Notes under the pieces: generated by a model | What the model saw: the letters and a program-made list of their open reading frames with translations, nothing else | Told to the model about the DNA's origin: nothing | Databases searched by the model: none | Made by a program: the position numbers and the translations under genes | Shown here: positions 1 through 9,269 of the stretch, in pieces | How the letters are laid out: the number at the start of each line of letters is the position of its first letter | How positions within the stretch are numbered: the first letter of the stretch is position 1 | Source: Lachnospiraceae bacterium | GTDB taxonomy: Bacteria; Bacillota; Clostridia; Lachnospirales; Lachnospiraceae | DNA: 64,000 nt | NCBI GenBank assembly: GCA_017387565.1 | Contig: JAFOEY010000016.1 | Span: 49,645-113,644 of the forward strand | Direction of reading: 5' to 3'

Positions 1-36
1 ATTTTAATTAACATGTGATAAAAGGAGCATTTTGCT

Positions 37-1644
37 GTGTTAGACAGAATAAGGGAACTTCCGAAAAGAATATTGGAGTGGTGGGACCGGTTTACAACGC
101 GTCAAAAAACCATCATCATCAGTATTGCGGCGGGTGTCATTTTGGCACTGGCCCTTTTAGTGACCTTACTGACCAGAAAAACGTATGTTACACTGGCTAC
201 CTGTGAGACGACTGCAGAAGCCGCTGAGATTGTTGAATTGTTAGAGAGTAATGGTCTTGAATATCAGACAAGTACGGACGGAACCATTGTTTCTGTTTTG
301 GAAAGTCAGGAATCGCAGGCCAATTTATTATTGGGAGCCAATAAGATTACAGCTGCCGGTTATACCATTGATGATGTGACTGCGGGTGGTTTTTCTACCA
401 CGGAATCGGACAAGCAGAAGAGATGGGTTTATCTGTTACAGCAAAAGATGGAAACAGATTTAGAGGCCAATTCGGTTGTTAAAAATGCGATTGTTACTTT
501 GGATCTTCCGGAAAATGACGGTACTCTGATTTCTCAAAAGACGGATGCTTTTGCGGCAATCACTCTGGAATTGGAAGGGGAAATGACCGAAGATGTTGCG
601 GCTGCGCTTGCACGTTTTGCTGCATCTGCACTGGGCAATGAGACAACGGATAATATTACGATTATTGATACGGATGGAAATCTGCTCTTTTCGGGAGATG
701 ACGTATCCTCTGTTGGAGGAGCAACGGCAACGACGCAGCTTTCCATGAAGAAAAAGGCAGAAGACCTTGTAAAGAGCGAAGTAAAATCGGTTTTACTGGG
801 TACGGATTTGTATGACAGTATTGAAGTGGCCAGCAATCTGGATCTGGATTTTTCATCAACGCAGATTGTAGATCATCAATATACACCGGCAGAAGATCAG
901 ACACAGGGCGTGTTAAGTCATTCCGAGACCTATGAATCCGAATCGACCGGCGGCACCGGCGGCGTTCCCGGCGTAACGAGTAATGACAGTGATAACGAGC
1001 CGAGCTACGTCATTGAAAATTATGATAATTCTTCAGAGACGGTTAATCAGCAGTCTTATGATTATCTGCCAAACGAAAAGATTACCACAAAGGATGTACC
1101 GGCAGGGCTTATCCAGTATTCGACATCTTCCATTTCGGTAGCAGCAAAATCTTTACATATCTACAAGGAAGAGGATGTTAAGGCACAGGGACTTTTAACA
1201 GATATGACATGGGATGAATTTAAGGCTGCCAACGAAGCATCCGTAAAGCAGGAGGTAGATGCGGATATTGTCGCATTGGTACAGACGGCAACCGGAATTC
1301 CTGCGGAAAATATATCAATTGTTGCATATGATGTTCCGATTTTTATCGATAAAGAAGGCCTGAATGTAGAAGCTACAGATGTTGTTCAGGTTATCATCAT
1401 TGTATTAATTCTTGGATTACTGGCATTTGTTATTCTTCGCAGTATGCGGGAAGCAAAGACAGAAGAAGCCGAGGAAGAGCTTTCTGTGGAGAGTTTGTTG
1501 CAATCCACTCCTACGGATACGCTCGAGGATATTGAACTGGAAGAAAAATCTGAGACTCGCAGACTGATTGAAAGATTTGTGGATGAAAATCCGGAGGCCG
1601 TTGCAAATCTTTTGCGAAACTGGCTATCGGAAGATTGGGGGTAA
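37..1644 (+). CDS. fliF: Flagellar MS-ring protein FliF
   Basis: FliF forms the membrane/supramembrane ring that anchors the flagellar basal body and houses the export gate. The 535-residue product has the family layout: a first membrane segment at about residues 25-46, a large extracytoplasmic ring-building region, a low-complexity Gly/Ser/Thr-rich stretch near residues 305-350, a second membrane segment at about 449-468, and an acidic cytoplasmic tail (family role: FliG binding) ending in a conserved-looking segment with NPEAVANLLRNWL. The start is a GTG preceded by AAAGGAG at 21-27, 9 bases upstream. fliG follows 6 bases after the stop. The usual upstream genes (flgB, flgC, fliE) would lie outside the window. 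Confidence 0.97.
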   Translation: MLDRIRELPKRILEWWDRFTTRQKTIIISIAAGVILALALLVTLLTRKTYVTLATCETTAEAAEIVELLESNGLEYQTSTDGTIVSVLESQESQANLLLGANKITAAGYTIDDVTAGGFSTTESDKQKRWVYLLQQKMETDLEANSVVKNAIVTLDLPENDGTLISQKTDAFAAITLELEGEMTEDVAAALARFAASALGNETTDNITIIDTDGNLLFSGDDVSSVGGATATTQLSMKKKAEDLVKSEVKSVLLGTDLYDSIEVASNLDLDFSSTQIVDHQYTPAEDQTQGVLSHSETYESESTGGTGGVPGVTSNDSDNEPSYVIENYDNSSETVNQQSYDYLPNEKITTKDVPAGLIQYSTSSISVAAKSLHIYKEEDVKAQGLLTDMTWDEFKAANEASVKQEVDADIVALVQTATGIPAENISIVAYDVPIFIDKEGLNVEATDVVQVIIIVLILGLLAFVILRSMREAKTEEAEEELSVESLLQSTPTDTLEDIELEEKSETRRLIERFVDENPEAVANLLRNWLSEDWG

Positions 1645-1650
1645 CAGTCT

Positions 1651-2667
1651 ATGGCAAAAATGGGAGAACATTCGATTTCCGGTATTCAGAAGGCTGCAAT
1701 TTTACTGATTGCCCTCGGACCCGAAAAATCGTCTTTGATTTTTAAGCATTTAAAAGAAGATGAAATAGAAGAATTGACATTAGAGATTGCGAATACGCGC
1801 AGTATTACACCGCAGTTGAAGGATGATGTTATCAACGAGTTTTATGAAGTATGTCTGGCTCAGCAGTATATTGCCGAAGGCGGTATCAGTTATGCCAAAG
1901 AACTGCTCGAAAAAGCGCTTGGTGCAGAAAAGGCAATGGATGTTATCGGCAAGCTTACCGCATCATTGCAGGTAAAACCGTTCGAGTTTGTCAGAAAGGC
2001 CGATGCTTCCCAGATTTTAAACTTTATTCAGGACGAGCATCCGCAGACAATTGCATTGATTTTATCCTATCTGTCACCAAGTCAGTCTTCTTTGATTTTG
2101 TCTGCATTGCCTCCGGATCGTCAGGCCGATGTAGCAAGGCGTGTGGCAACCATGGACCGCACAAGTCCGGATGTTATCAAAGAAGTGGAGCGTGTGTTAG
2201 AGACACAGTTGTCATCTTTAGTCAATCAGGATTACACGGTCATTGGTGGTGTCGATGCGGTTGTCGAGATTTTAAATACAGTAGACCGTGGAACAGAGAA
2301 ACATATCATGGAGACTTTGGAAATCGAAGACCCCGAACTGGCAGACGAAATCCGCAAAAAGATGTTTGTATTCGAGGATATTCTGCTTTTGGACGACAGA
2401 GCGATTCAGCGAGTGCTGCGTGATGTTGAAAATTCCGATTTGGCAATCGCATTAAAAGGTTCAACCGAACAGGTTCAGAATGCGATTTTCAACAACCTTT
2501 CCAAACGTCTGGCTGCCATGATACAGGAAGATATGGAATTCATGGGACCTGTACGTATGAAGGACGTTGAAGAAGCACAGCAGAAGATTGTTAATATCAT
2601 ACGTAAGTTAGAAGATTCCGCAGAAATTATTATTTCCAGAGGCGGAGGTGACGAGATTGTTGTCTAA
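1651..2667 (+). CDS. fliG: Flagellar motor switch protein FliG
   Basis: FliG is the C-ring protein that binds FliF and interacts with the stator to produce torque. The 338-residue length is normal. The EHPQ motif of the middle domain is at residues 129-132, and the C-terminal torque helix region contains KMFVFEDILLLDDRAIQ around residues 232-248, with the charged residues that face MotA in other species. The ATG follows fliF closely, with a G-rich Shine-Dalgarno at 1636-1641. The 3' end overlaps the start region of fliH, which suggests translational coupling. Confidence 0.97.
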   Translation: MAKMGEHSISGIQKAAILLIALGPEKSSLIFKHLKEDEIEELTLEIANTRSITPQLKDDVINEFYEVCLAQQYIAEGGISYAKELLEKALGAEKAMDVIGKLTASLQVKPFEFVRKADASQILNFIQDEHPQTIALILSYLSPSQSSLILSALPPDRQADVARRVATMDRTSPDVIKEVERVLETQLSSLVNQDYTVIGGVDAVVEILNTVDRGTEKHIMETLEIEDPELADEIRKKMFVFEDILLLDDRAIQRVLRDVENSDLAIALKGSTEQVQNAIFNNLSKRLAAMIQEDMEFMGPVRMKDVEEAQQKIVNIIRKLEDSAEIIISRGGGDEIVV

Positions 2668-3526
2668 AAAGTCCAATCTATTAAAATATCAGTACGTCAC
2701 GCTGAACGAAGAAGATGCCCGTATTATTGATTACAATGAACGAATTGCGAAAAAAATAGCGGAATTGTCACAAAATCTTCAGGAAACGATGGAGAGTGAA
2801 AGTGCTGATGAATTTGTAGATGGTTTTTCAGGTGGACTGGATGCAGAACAGGTATCTGCATTGCTGGGCGATGATGCGGGAAATGTGATTAAGGCCGAGC
2901 CTGTTTATGATGGCCCGTCGCCGGAAGAACTGCTTGCCCAGGCACAGGAACAGATTGATGCCATGCTTGCCAATGCGCAGGCCGAAGCACAGATGGTGAA
3001 AAATCAGGCTTACGAGGAAGGACAAAAGCAGGGATATCAGGACGGTCTTTTAAAGGCAACGCAGGAACTGGAAGCAAAAGAGAATATGCTTTGTCGGGAA
3101 TATGAAGAAAAAGAAAATCGGCTTACCGGTATCTATCAGCAAAAACTGGAAGAAATAGAACCGGTTTTGATTGATACGTTGACGGATATCTATGAGCATA
3201 TTTTTCATGTAAAATTGTCGGATGATCGGGATTTGATTGTTCATTTGATTGGAAATACTCTCAGAAAAACAGATACTAGCAGTGAATATCTGATTCATGT
3301 TTCACCAGAGGATCTGGCTTTTGTCAGCATGCACAAGGATGCACTGATGGAAGCAGGCGGAATTGTCAATTCCTCTGTAGAGTTTATTGAGGATGTTACC
3401 TTAAAGAAAAACCAGTGTCTGATAGAGACGGATGGCGGGATTTTTGACTGTAGTCTGGGCGTCGAACTAAAAGAACTAAAAAAGCAATTACTGTTGTTGT
3501 CCTACGACGGTGTGCAAAGGGGTTAG
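2657..3526 (+). CDS. fliH: Flagellar assembly protein FliH
   Basis: FliH is the negative regulator and stator-like partner of the export ATPase FliI. The protein has the FliH arrangement: an acidic N-terminal part, a long Ala/Glu/Gln-rich coiled-coil region (about residues 90-170 with repeated AQAEAQ/EEGQKQGYQDG patterns) and a C-terminal globular domain resembling the V/F-ATPase E/delta subunit. A strong GGAGGTGA lies at 2644-2651 inside the end of fliG. It fits a TTG start at 2657 (289 residues). A GTG at 2648 is in frame but falls inside that Shine-Dalgarno, so I prefer TTG. fliI begins 4 bases after the stop. Confidence 0.9.
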   Translation: MLSKKSNLLKYQYVTLNEEDARIIDYNERIAKKIAELSQNLQETMESESADEFVDGFSGGLDAEQVSALLGDDAGNVIKAEPVYDGPSPEELLAQAQEQIDAMLANAQAEAQMVKNQAYEEGQKQGYQDGLLKATQELEAKENMLCREYEEKENRLTGIYQQKLEEIEPVLIDTLTDIYEHIFHVKLSDDRDLIVHLIGNTLRKTDTSSEYLIHVSPEDLAFVSMHKDALMEAGGIVNSSVEFIEDVTLKKNQCLIETDGGIFDCSLGVELKELKKQLLLLSYDGVQRG

Positions 3527-3530
3527 AACA

Positions 3531-4844
3531 GTGGCAAATGCTGCAATTGATGCAAAAAAATATTCCAAAGCATTGGGCATGACTTATTTTAAAAAAATGG
3601 GAAAAGTGGTCAATGTTGTGGGACTCACAATAGAATCGGCCGGTCCTGATGCCAAAATGGGAGATTTATGTAGAATCTACAAAGAAGGCAGAACCGGCGA
3701 ATTTATTTTAGCAGAGGTAGTTGGTTTTAAAAATCGTCATACCCTGCTGATGCCTTATGAAGCAACCGACCGTATCGGTGGCGGTTGCGTGGTGGAAGCG
3801 GAAGGTGAACCATTAAAGGTTTTGGTCGGAGATGAACTGCTTGGCCGGACGTTGGATGGTCTTGGCCGTCCGATTGAAGGGGAAGAACTGCATTGTCTGC
3901 AGAGCTATCCGATGGAAGCACCGGCTCCTGACCCGTTAAAAAGACAGATTATCGATACGATTTTGCCGCTTGGGGTAAAGGCGGTTGATGGCCTGATTAC
4001 CATTGGAAAAGGACAGCGTATCGGCATTTTTGCCGGTTCCGGTGTAGGAAAGTCTACTTTGATGGGAATGTTTGCCCGCAATACAATGGCAGATATCAAT
4101 GTTATAGCCCTGATTGGAGAGCGTGGCAGGGAGGTGCGCGAATTTATTGAGCGAGACCTCGGCGAAGAAGGTATGGCGCGCAGTGTGGTGGTGGTTGCCA
4201 CTTCGGACAAACCGGCACTGGAGAGAAAAAAAGCCGCACAGACAGCGACGGCGATTGCAGAATATTTCCGTGACAAAGGAAAAGATGTTTTATTAATGAT
4301 GGATTCGTTAACCCGTTTTTCCATGGCACAGCGTGAAATCGGTCTGGCCAGCGGAGAGCCCCCGGTTACCCGTGGCTATCCGCCAAGCGTTTATTCGGAG
4401 ATGCCGAAGTTATTGGAACGTGCCGGACGCAATGAAAAAGGATCCATTACAGGATTATACACGGTTTTGGTAGACGGTGATGATTTCAATGAACCGATTA
4501 CCGATACAGCACGTAGTATTCTGGATGGACATATCATGTTGGATCGTCGTCTTGCGCATAAAAATCACTACCCGGCAATTGATGTTCTCCAGAGTATTTC
4601 CCGTTGTATGAGTCAGATTGCGGACCGTGAGCATAAGCAGGCGGCCGGAAAGCTAAAAAATGTACTGGCTACTTATAAAGATGCGGAAGATTTGATCAAT
4701 ATCGGAGCATATAAAAAGGGCAGCAATAAAAATATTGATTATGCAATGGAAAAAATTGATGCCGTCAATGAGTTTCTGATGCAGGAAACTGATGAAAAAA
4801 TATCGTTTGAAGATGAAATTCAAAGGCTGCTAAATTTGTTTTAA
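3531..4844 (+). CDS. fliI: Flagellum-specific export ATPase FliI
   Basis: FliI is the F1-beta-like ATPase that energises substrate unloading in flagellar type III export. The Walker A motif GSGVGKST lies at residues 169-176 with K174, followed by the ALIGERGREV segment and the Walker B region VLLMMDSLTRF typical of the FliI/YscN family. The GTG at 3531 gives 437 residues, the family's normal size, with AAAGGGG at 3516-3522 correctly spaced. An in-frame GTG at 3510 lacks a ribosome binding site and would overlap fliH. Confidence 0.97.
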   Translation: MANAAIDAKKYSKALGMTYFKKMGKVVNVVGLTIESAGPDAKMGDLCRIYKEGRTGEFILAEVVGFKNRHTLLMPYEATDRIGGGCVVEAEGEPLKVLVGDELLGRTLDGLGRPIEGEELHCLQSYPMEAPAPDPLKRQIIDTILPLGVKAVDGLITIGKGQRIGIFAGSGVGKSTLMGMFARNTMADINVIALIGERGREVREFIERDLGEEGMARSVVVVATSDKPALERKKAAQTATAIAEYFRDKGKDVLLMMDSLTRFSMAQREIGLASGEPPVTRGYPPSVYSEMPKLLERAGRNEKGSITGLYTVLVDGDDFNEPITDTARSILDGHIMLDRRLAHKNHYPAIDVLQSISRCMSQIADREHKQAAGKLKNVLATYKDAEDLINIGAYKKGSNKNIDYAMEKIDAVNEFLMQETDEKISFEDEIQRLLNLF

Positions 4845-4873
4845 TGTCAAAAGGTTTCTTCAGAGGAATAATT

Positions 4874-5332
4874 ATGGCGAAGTTTAGTTATCGGATGCAG
4901 AATATTCTCGAAATAAAAGAAAAAATGGAAACGCAGGCAAAAAATGAATTTGCAGCTGCGGTTATGCACTTGTCGGAAGAAGAGGAAAAGCTTTCGACAA
5001 AAGTACATTATCGTCAAAAGTTGGAAGAAGACGGGCGCGAATTGCTTTTGGCAGACAGATTGGATATTTTAAAAATCGATGAAAATAAAAAAATGGTTTC
5101 TTTTGCCGGCGAACAGGTACGTGCGCAGACGATACAGGTTCGTATGGCAGAAAAGCGCTTAGAAGAGCAGCGTGTGCGCATGCAGAAGGCTATGCAGGAA
5201 CGCAAAACGCATGAAATCTTAAAAGAAAAAGCATTCGAAGAATTCAAGATGGAATTAAAAGCTTCCGAAGGCAAAGAAATAGATGAAATGACCAGTTATA
5301 CATATGGACAGAAAACGAAAACGAATGGGTGA
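4874..5332 (+). CDS. fliJ: Flagellar export chaperone FliJ
   Basis: FliJ is a small, all-helical export factor that links FliI to FlhA. The 152-residue product is almost entirely a charged coiled coil, and its N-terminus MAKFSYRMQNILEIKEKME matches the FliJ family opening. The ATG at 4874 is preceded by AGAGGA at 4862-4867; an upstream in-frame ATG at 4844 overlaps the fliI stop and has no site of its own. The stop overlaps the region where the next gene starts. Confidence 0.9.
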   Translation: MAKFSYRMQNILEIKEKMETQAKNEFAAAVMHLSEEEEKLSTKVHYRQKLEEDGRELLLADRLDILKIDENKKMVSFAGEQVRAQTIQVRMAEKRLEEQRVRMQKAMQERKTHEILKEKAFEEFKMELKASEGKEIDEMTSYTYGQKTKTNG

Positions 5333-5337
5333 TTTCT

Positions 5338-6201
5338 ATGGCTGATAACAATATGGATACAAAAGCGGAAAAAAAGAGATTAAAAGAAGAAAAGAAAAAG
5401 TTAAAACAGGATCAGAAAGCACAGAAAAAAGAAGCAAAGCAACGTGCAAAGGAGCTTGCCAAACAGGAGGCTGATCTGTCAGAAGATGAGGAAAGCGGCG
5501 GTCTTTCAGTTTTTATTATTACTGCGATTATCATTTTGGTGTGGCTTGGTATTATTGCCTTGCTGATTAAACTTGACGTGGGAGGATTTGGTTCAGAAGT
5601 TCTGGCTCCTATTTTATCGGATGTGCCGGTTTTGAACAAAATTTTACCGGAAAGTGAAGAAACAGAATCTTTATCTACTGAAAGTTATGGCGGTTATACA
5701 AATCTGAAAGATGCTGTGAATGACGTTGAAAAGCTTAAGCTTCAGTTAGAGAGTGCTCAAACCACGATAAATGCTGATGCGGAAAAAATTACGCAGCTTG
5801 AAAATGAAGTGAAACGATTAAAAACATTTGAAGAAAAGCAATTAGAGTTTCAGCGTATAAAAAATGAATTTTATGAAGAAGTTGTATATGCAGAAAATGG
5901 TCCGGGAGCGGAAGAATATGTGAAATATTATGAAACCATGGATCCGGAAACCGCAGAAAATCTTTATAAAGAGGTTGTGAAAGAAGAAGCGGTTTCTGAG
6001 GAAATCAAGCGCTATGCCCAGGCTTATTCTGAAATGAAACCGAAGCAGGCAGCCACTATTTTTGAAGGCATGACAGATAATCTGGATTTGGTTGCGAAAA
6101 TTCTGGGGGTTATGGAACCGGATGACAGAGGTGCAATTCTTGGTGTCATGGATTCCGCAGTCGCTGCTAAAATTACGAAAATAATGGACCCTGACTCTTA
6201 A
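5338..6201 (+). CDS. ylxF: YlxF/MotE-like flagellar coiled-coil protein
   Basis: In the fla/che operon of Bacillus the gene between fliJ and fliK is ylxF, and this gene holds that place. The 287-residue product begins with a very Lys/Glu-rich segment, has one membrane span at about residues 57-78, then a coiled coil (about 105-150) and a C-terminal domain with repeated helical units (ETMDPETAENLY, MEPDDRGAILGVMD) like the MgtE N-terminal domain. MotE of Campylobacter, a chaperone for a stator-associated protein, has a similar architecture. Export or stator support is an inference from position and domain. The ATG at 5338 follows GGGTGA closely. Confidence 0.75.
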   Translation: MADNNMDTKAEKKRLKEEKKKLKQDQKAQKKEAKQRAKELAKQEADLSEDEESGGLSVFIITAIIILVWLGIIALLIKLDVGGFGSEVLAPILSDVPVLNKILPESEETESLSTESYGGYTNLKDAVNDVEKLKLQLESAQTTINADAEKITQLENEVKRLKTFEEKQLEFQRIKNEFYEEVVYAENGPGAEEYVKYYETMDPETAENLYKEVVKEEAVSEEIKRYAQAYSEMKPKQAATIFEGMTDNLDLVAKILGVMEPDDRGAILGVMDSAVAAKITKIMDPDS

Positions 6202-6202
6202 G

Positions 6203-6225
6203 ATATCGGTGAAACAGACCGATAT
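6203..6225 (+). promoter_or_regulatory. Palindrome between ylxF and fliK with a sigma-D-like -10
   Basis: The sequence ATATCGGT, a 7-base loop and ACCGATAT form a perfect 8 bp inverted repeat followed by ATTTTG, so it could act as a weak terminator or mRNA hairpin. Its right arm CCGATAT also matches the -10 of flagellar sigma-28/sigma-D promoters, and TAAG lies 16 bases upstream as a possible -35 (consensus TAAA). Which role, if any, is real cannot be decided from sequence. Confidence 0.35.
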
Positions 6226-6250
6226 ATTTTGAGAGAAAGGAGGTTTTGAT

Positions 6251-7807
6251 ATGACCAGTAGTTCTATACAGGATATTTCCGGATTGATGTATCAAAAACA
6301 GGTCAAAGGGCAGAAAAATGGCGCTTTTGATGATGATTTATCGGGAATGTTTCAAAATGCCATGAATTTGGCAAAAGATAACAGTGCGCTGGGGAATTCC
6401 GATTATGGCAGTACGAAAGATTTGTCAGTTGAGAAACAACAGGGAACACAAAGTTTACATAACGTGATTTCTGGGACTCGACAATCATACGATTTCATTA
6501 ATCGGAAAGATAATGTTGCCTCAACGAAAAAAATGCAGAAAGATTCGTATGGAAATGTTGATCGAAATAAAGAATTGCAAAAGTCAGATACAAACCGTGT
6601 TACGAAAAATGATGTTAATGAAACATCAGATGAGAAAAAGACAGATGCAAACATGGCGGACGAAAAAATAGCAGATGAAAAAGCGATTGAGACGGAAGAA
6701 AAAATAATAGAGAAAATCGCAGAAGAACTGAATGTTTCTGAAGAAGACGTGAAAGCTGCAATGGAGGCACTTGGACTTGGTTTTGCTGATTTGACTAATC
6801 AGTCCAATATGGCATTGTTGGTAACAAAACTTACGGCGGATGGTGACAGCCTTGCCATGCTGACGGATGAAAATTTATTTGCAACAATTCAGGATTTGAC
6901 AGAGACGATTTCCAATATGCTTCAGGAAGAATCATTAATCGGCTTACAGGGAAATGATGGATTCAAAGAAGATGTAATCCAGTCTGCATCGGAAGATGAC
7001 ATGTCTTCTGTGGCAATGAAGGATATGCCGGAACATGCAGATAGTAAAGAGGCGATTTTTGAAAGTGATGTTGATTATGGAATTCACCAGGAAGATGTGA
7101 CTGCTGATGCGAAAGAAGTCTCTGACGAGACTGTGCAAAATCAGAGTGGCACGGATAATACCGCATCTGATTTTTCAGATACAAATCAAGAATTAACAGG
7201 AAATGGTAACAATCAGACAATGGCAGATTCGTCTGATGCGTCAGCTTTGGTAAATCCTTTTGATTTGACTAATGCCGGTGGTATGGATGCGGCGAATAAA
7301 ACGGACGCTATATTTTCTTCTAATGTGAATGTCAAAGAAATCATCGATCAGATAGCCGAACATGTTAAAATTAATAATTCTACAGACTTTTCAGAGGTTG
7401 AAATTTCTTTGCATCCTGCAACATTGGGCAATGTACATTTACAGGTATCGCAAAAGGCAGGTATTATCACCGCGGTAATTACAACCGAAAACGAAATGGT
7501 CAGAGATGCTTTACTGGTTCAGGCAATGGTGTTGAAGGAAGAATTAAATGAACAGGGTTTAAAAGTTGAATCTGTTGAAGTGACGATTGCCAGTCATGAG
7601 TTTGAACAAAACATGCAGCAAGATGAAGGTCAGGAAGCCAGACAACTTTACGAAGAACAGCTCAATAAACAGACCCGTCGATGCATAATGATTTCCGGTT
7701 TGGAAGAGGCGCAGGAAATGCTTCAGGACGCAACACTTTCCGATGCGGAACGTCTTCAGATTGATATGATGGCGAAAAACGGCAGCAGCATGGATGTTAT
7801 GGCATAG
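6251..7807 (+). CDS. fliK: Flagellar hook-length control protein FliK
   Basis: FliK is the secreted ruler that sets hook length and triggers the export specificity switch through FlhB. The 518-residue product has the family pattern: a long, low-complexity, Asp/Glu/Asn/Lys-rich N-terminal region, then a conserved C-terminal hook-length domain at about residues 370-460, recognisable by VEISLHPATLGNVHLQV and TTENEMVRDALLVQ. The C-terminal tail is Gln/Glu-rich. A strong AAAGGAGG at 6236-6243 precedes the ATG. FlhB, its partner in the switch, is encoded further downstream. Confidence 0.92.
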   Translation: MTSSSIQDISGLMYQKQVKGQKNGAFDDDLSGMFQNAMNLAKDNSALGNSDYGSTKDLSVEKQQGTQSLHNVISGTRQSYDFINRKDNVASTKKMQKDSYGNVDRNKELQKSDTNRVTKNDVNETSDEKKTDANMADEKIADEKAIETEEKIIEKIAEELNVSEEDVKAAMEALGLGFADLTNQSNMALLVTKLTADGDSLAMLTDENLFATIQDLTETISNMLQEESLIGLQGNDGFKEDVIQSASEDDMSSVAMKDMPEHADSKEAIFESDVDYGIHQEDVTADAKEVSDETVQNQSGTDNTASDFSDTNQELTGNGNNQTMADSSDASALVNPFDLTNAGGMDAANKTDAIFSSNVNVKEIIDQIAEHVKINNSTDFSEVEISLHPATLGNVHLQVSQKAGIITAVITTENEMVRDALLVQAMVLKEELNEQGLKVESVEVTIASHEFEQNMQQDEGQEARQLYEEQLNKQTRRCIMISGLEEAQEMLQDATLSDAERLQIDMMAKNGSSMDVMA

Positions 7808-7838
7808 GATATTCAAAAAACTGAAAACAGAAGTGAAG

Positions 7839-8010
7839 CAGTAATTTGAATTGTCAACGAAACATTAATCAATCAGCGATTAGATTTATGATGAAACAGT
7901 AAAAATCAGTGATTTGAATTGTCAACGAAACAGAAAAATTCAGTGATTGAAAATTGTATACATAACATTATAATTCAGAGATATGTAATTGTGACGAAAC
8001 AGTAATACAA
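7839..8010 (+). repeat. Five degenerate ~34 bp tandem repeats upstream of flgD
   Basis: The fliK-flgD gap holds five tandem units of about 34 bp built on CAGTGATTTGAATTGTCAAC followed by GAAACA. The equivalent base of the GAAAC block occurs at 7858, 7892, 7926, 7961 and 7995, a spacing of 34, 34, 35 and 34. The first and third units are nearly identical over 25 bases; the others are diverged. The array ends about 15 bases before the flgD ribosome binding site. There is no gene here. Confidence 0.8.
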
Positions 8011-8040
8011 TAACAATATCAACAGGAAAGGAGAATACAT

Positions 8041-8745
8041 ATGGTATCAGCCAGTGTGGTAGATGGAATTTTGCAGCAGACAGCAACTGCAAGTTCAGAT
8101 AAAACACAAAAAACATCAGGCGGTTCATCTCTTGGAAAAGATGATTTTTTACAACTTCTGGTGGCACAGATGAAATATCAGGATCCGTTGGAACCGACTT
8201 CCAATACGGAATATATTTCACAATATGCAACTTTCTCCGAATTGGAGCAGATGCAGAATATGAGTTCAACGATGGAATTATCAAGAGCATCGGATCTGGT
8301 AGGAAAAACAGTAGTTGTAGAAACGACGGATGCTACCGGAAAGACATCCAGTGATATGGGTGTAGTAGATTATATCAGTTATGAAAATAACAAAGCTTTA
8401 GTATGGATAAATGGACAATCGTGGTCTCTTGATGATGTAAAAGAGGTCGCAGATCCGGCTTATATTGAAGCATATTCCATGGCAGTTACTTTAAATAATG
8501 CATTAAATAAGCTGCCCAATATCAATGCATTAACAGTTCAGGATAAAGATGCGGTCGATTCAATTTCTAAAGTGTTTGATGGAATGGATGAATACCAGCA
8601 GAGCTTTGTTGCACAGGAGAGTGTAGAAAAAATCAAAAATTATGTTCAAAAAATGCAGGAGCTTATTAAGTTACAGGAGCTTGCTGACGATAATAATAGT
8701 GAGACAGCTGACAACGATACAGTGACAGAGGAACCTACTGTATAA
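8041..8745 (+). CDS. flgD: Flagellar hook capping protein FlgD
   Basis: FlgD is the scaffold at the tip of the growing hook that controls polymerisation of FlgE. The N-terminal half carries the conserved FlgD signature GKDDFLQLLVAQMKYQDPL (about residues 36-54) followed by NTEYISQYATFSELEQMQNM-like residues. After that comes a beta-rich section (GKTVVVETTDATG) and a longer helical, acidic C-terminal extension than in the minimal family. AAAGGAG at 8027-8033 precedes the ATG. The place directly after fliK and before flgE is the standard one in Firmicutes. Confidence 0.93.
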   Translation: MVSASVVDGILQQTATASSDKTQKTSGGSSLGKDDFLQLLVAQMKYQDPLEPTSNTEYISQYATFSELEQMQNMSSTMELSRASDLVGKTVVVETTDATGKTSSDMGVVDYISYENNKALVWINGQSWSLDDVKEVADPAYIEAYSMAVTLNNALNKLPNINALTVQDKDAVDSISKVFDGMDEYQQSFVAQESVEKIKNYVQKMQELIKLQELADDNNSETADNDTVTEEPTV

Positions 8746-8792
8746 GTTGTTGAAAAATAGGTTTTTCGTGCGAATCGCAGGGAGGAAAAAGA

Positions 8793-9194
8793 ATGAACGG
8801 AATCAATCAAACCTTTCTTTCGAGCGCTCAGATCATGGACCGGTACATCACTACCGGAAAAGTAAACCAAAGTCAGGAAACATCAAAAACCAATTCGTTT
8901 CAGGATGCTTTGTTAGAGGCTATGGACAGCAGCAGGGAAACAACTCTAAAGTTTTCCAAACATGCAAGCAGCCGGCTGGCAGACCGCAATATCGAATTGA
9001 CAAAAGAACAGATGGATCGATTGACAGAAGGAACCAACAAAGCGGGTTCGAAAGGAATTAAAGATTCGCTGGTTATGGTTGATCATCTTGCTTTTATCGT
9101 AAATGTACCAAAGAATACGGTAATCACAGCAATGGATCAGTCACAGGCGGATGAAAACATTTTTACAAATATTGATGGAGCCGTAATCGCTTAG
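8793..9194 (+). CDS. Flagellar operon protein, TIGR02530 type
   Basis: A 133-residue protein between flgD and flgE, matching in position and sequence character the small flagellar operon proteins of the TIGR02530 family found at this site in Firmicutes. The central segment FSKHASSRLADRNIELT and the C-terminal DSLVMVDHLAFIVNVPKNTVITAMD are the recognisable family blocks. The biochemical role is not known; a hook-assembly link is inferred only from the neighbours. GGGAGGA at about 8780-8786 is a well-placed Shine-Dalgarno, and no signal peptide or membrane span is visible. Confidence 0.85.
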   Translation: MNGINQTFLSSAQIMDRYITTGKVNQSQETSKTNSFQDALLEAMDSSRETTLKFSKHASSRLADRNIELTKEQMDRLTEGTNKAGSKGIKDSLVMVDHLAFIVNVPKNTVITAMDQSQADENIFTNIDGAVIA

Positions 9195-9269
9195 CCGGAC
9201 CTTATGGAGGCTAACTTGTTTTCGAATGACAGAGAAAACAGACGGTGCAAAACAGGAGGTCGTTTAATT

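Noticed and set aside
8747-9061. Alternative plus-strand frame overlapping the TIGR02530-type gene
   Set aside because: No start site with a Shine-Dalgarno and no family match; the 8793 frame has both.
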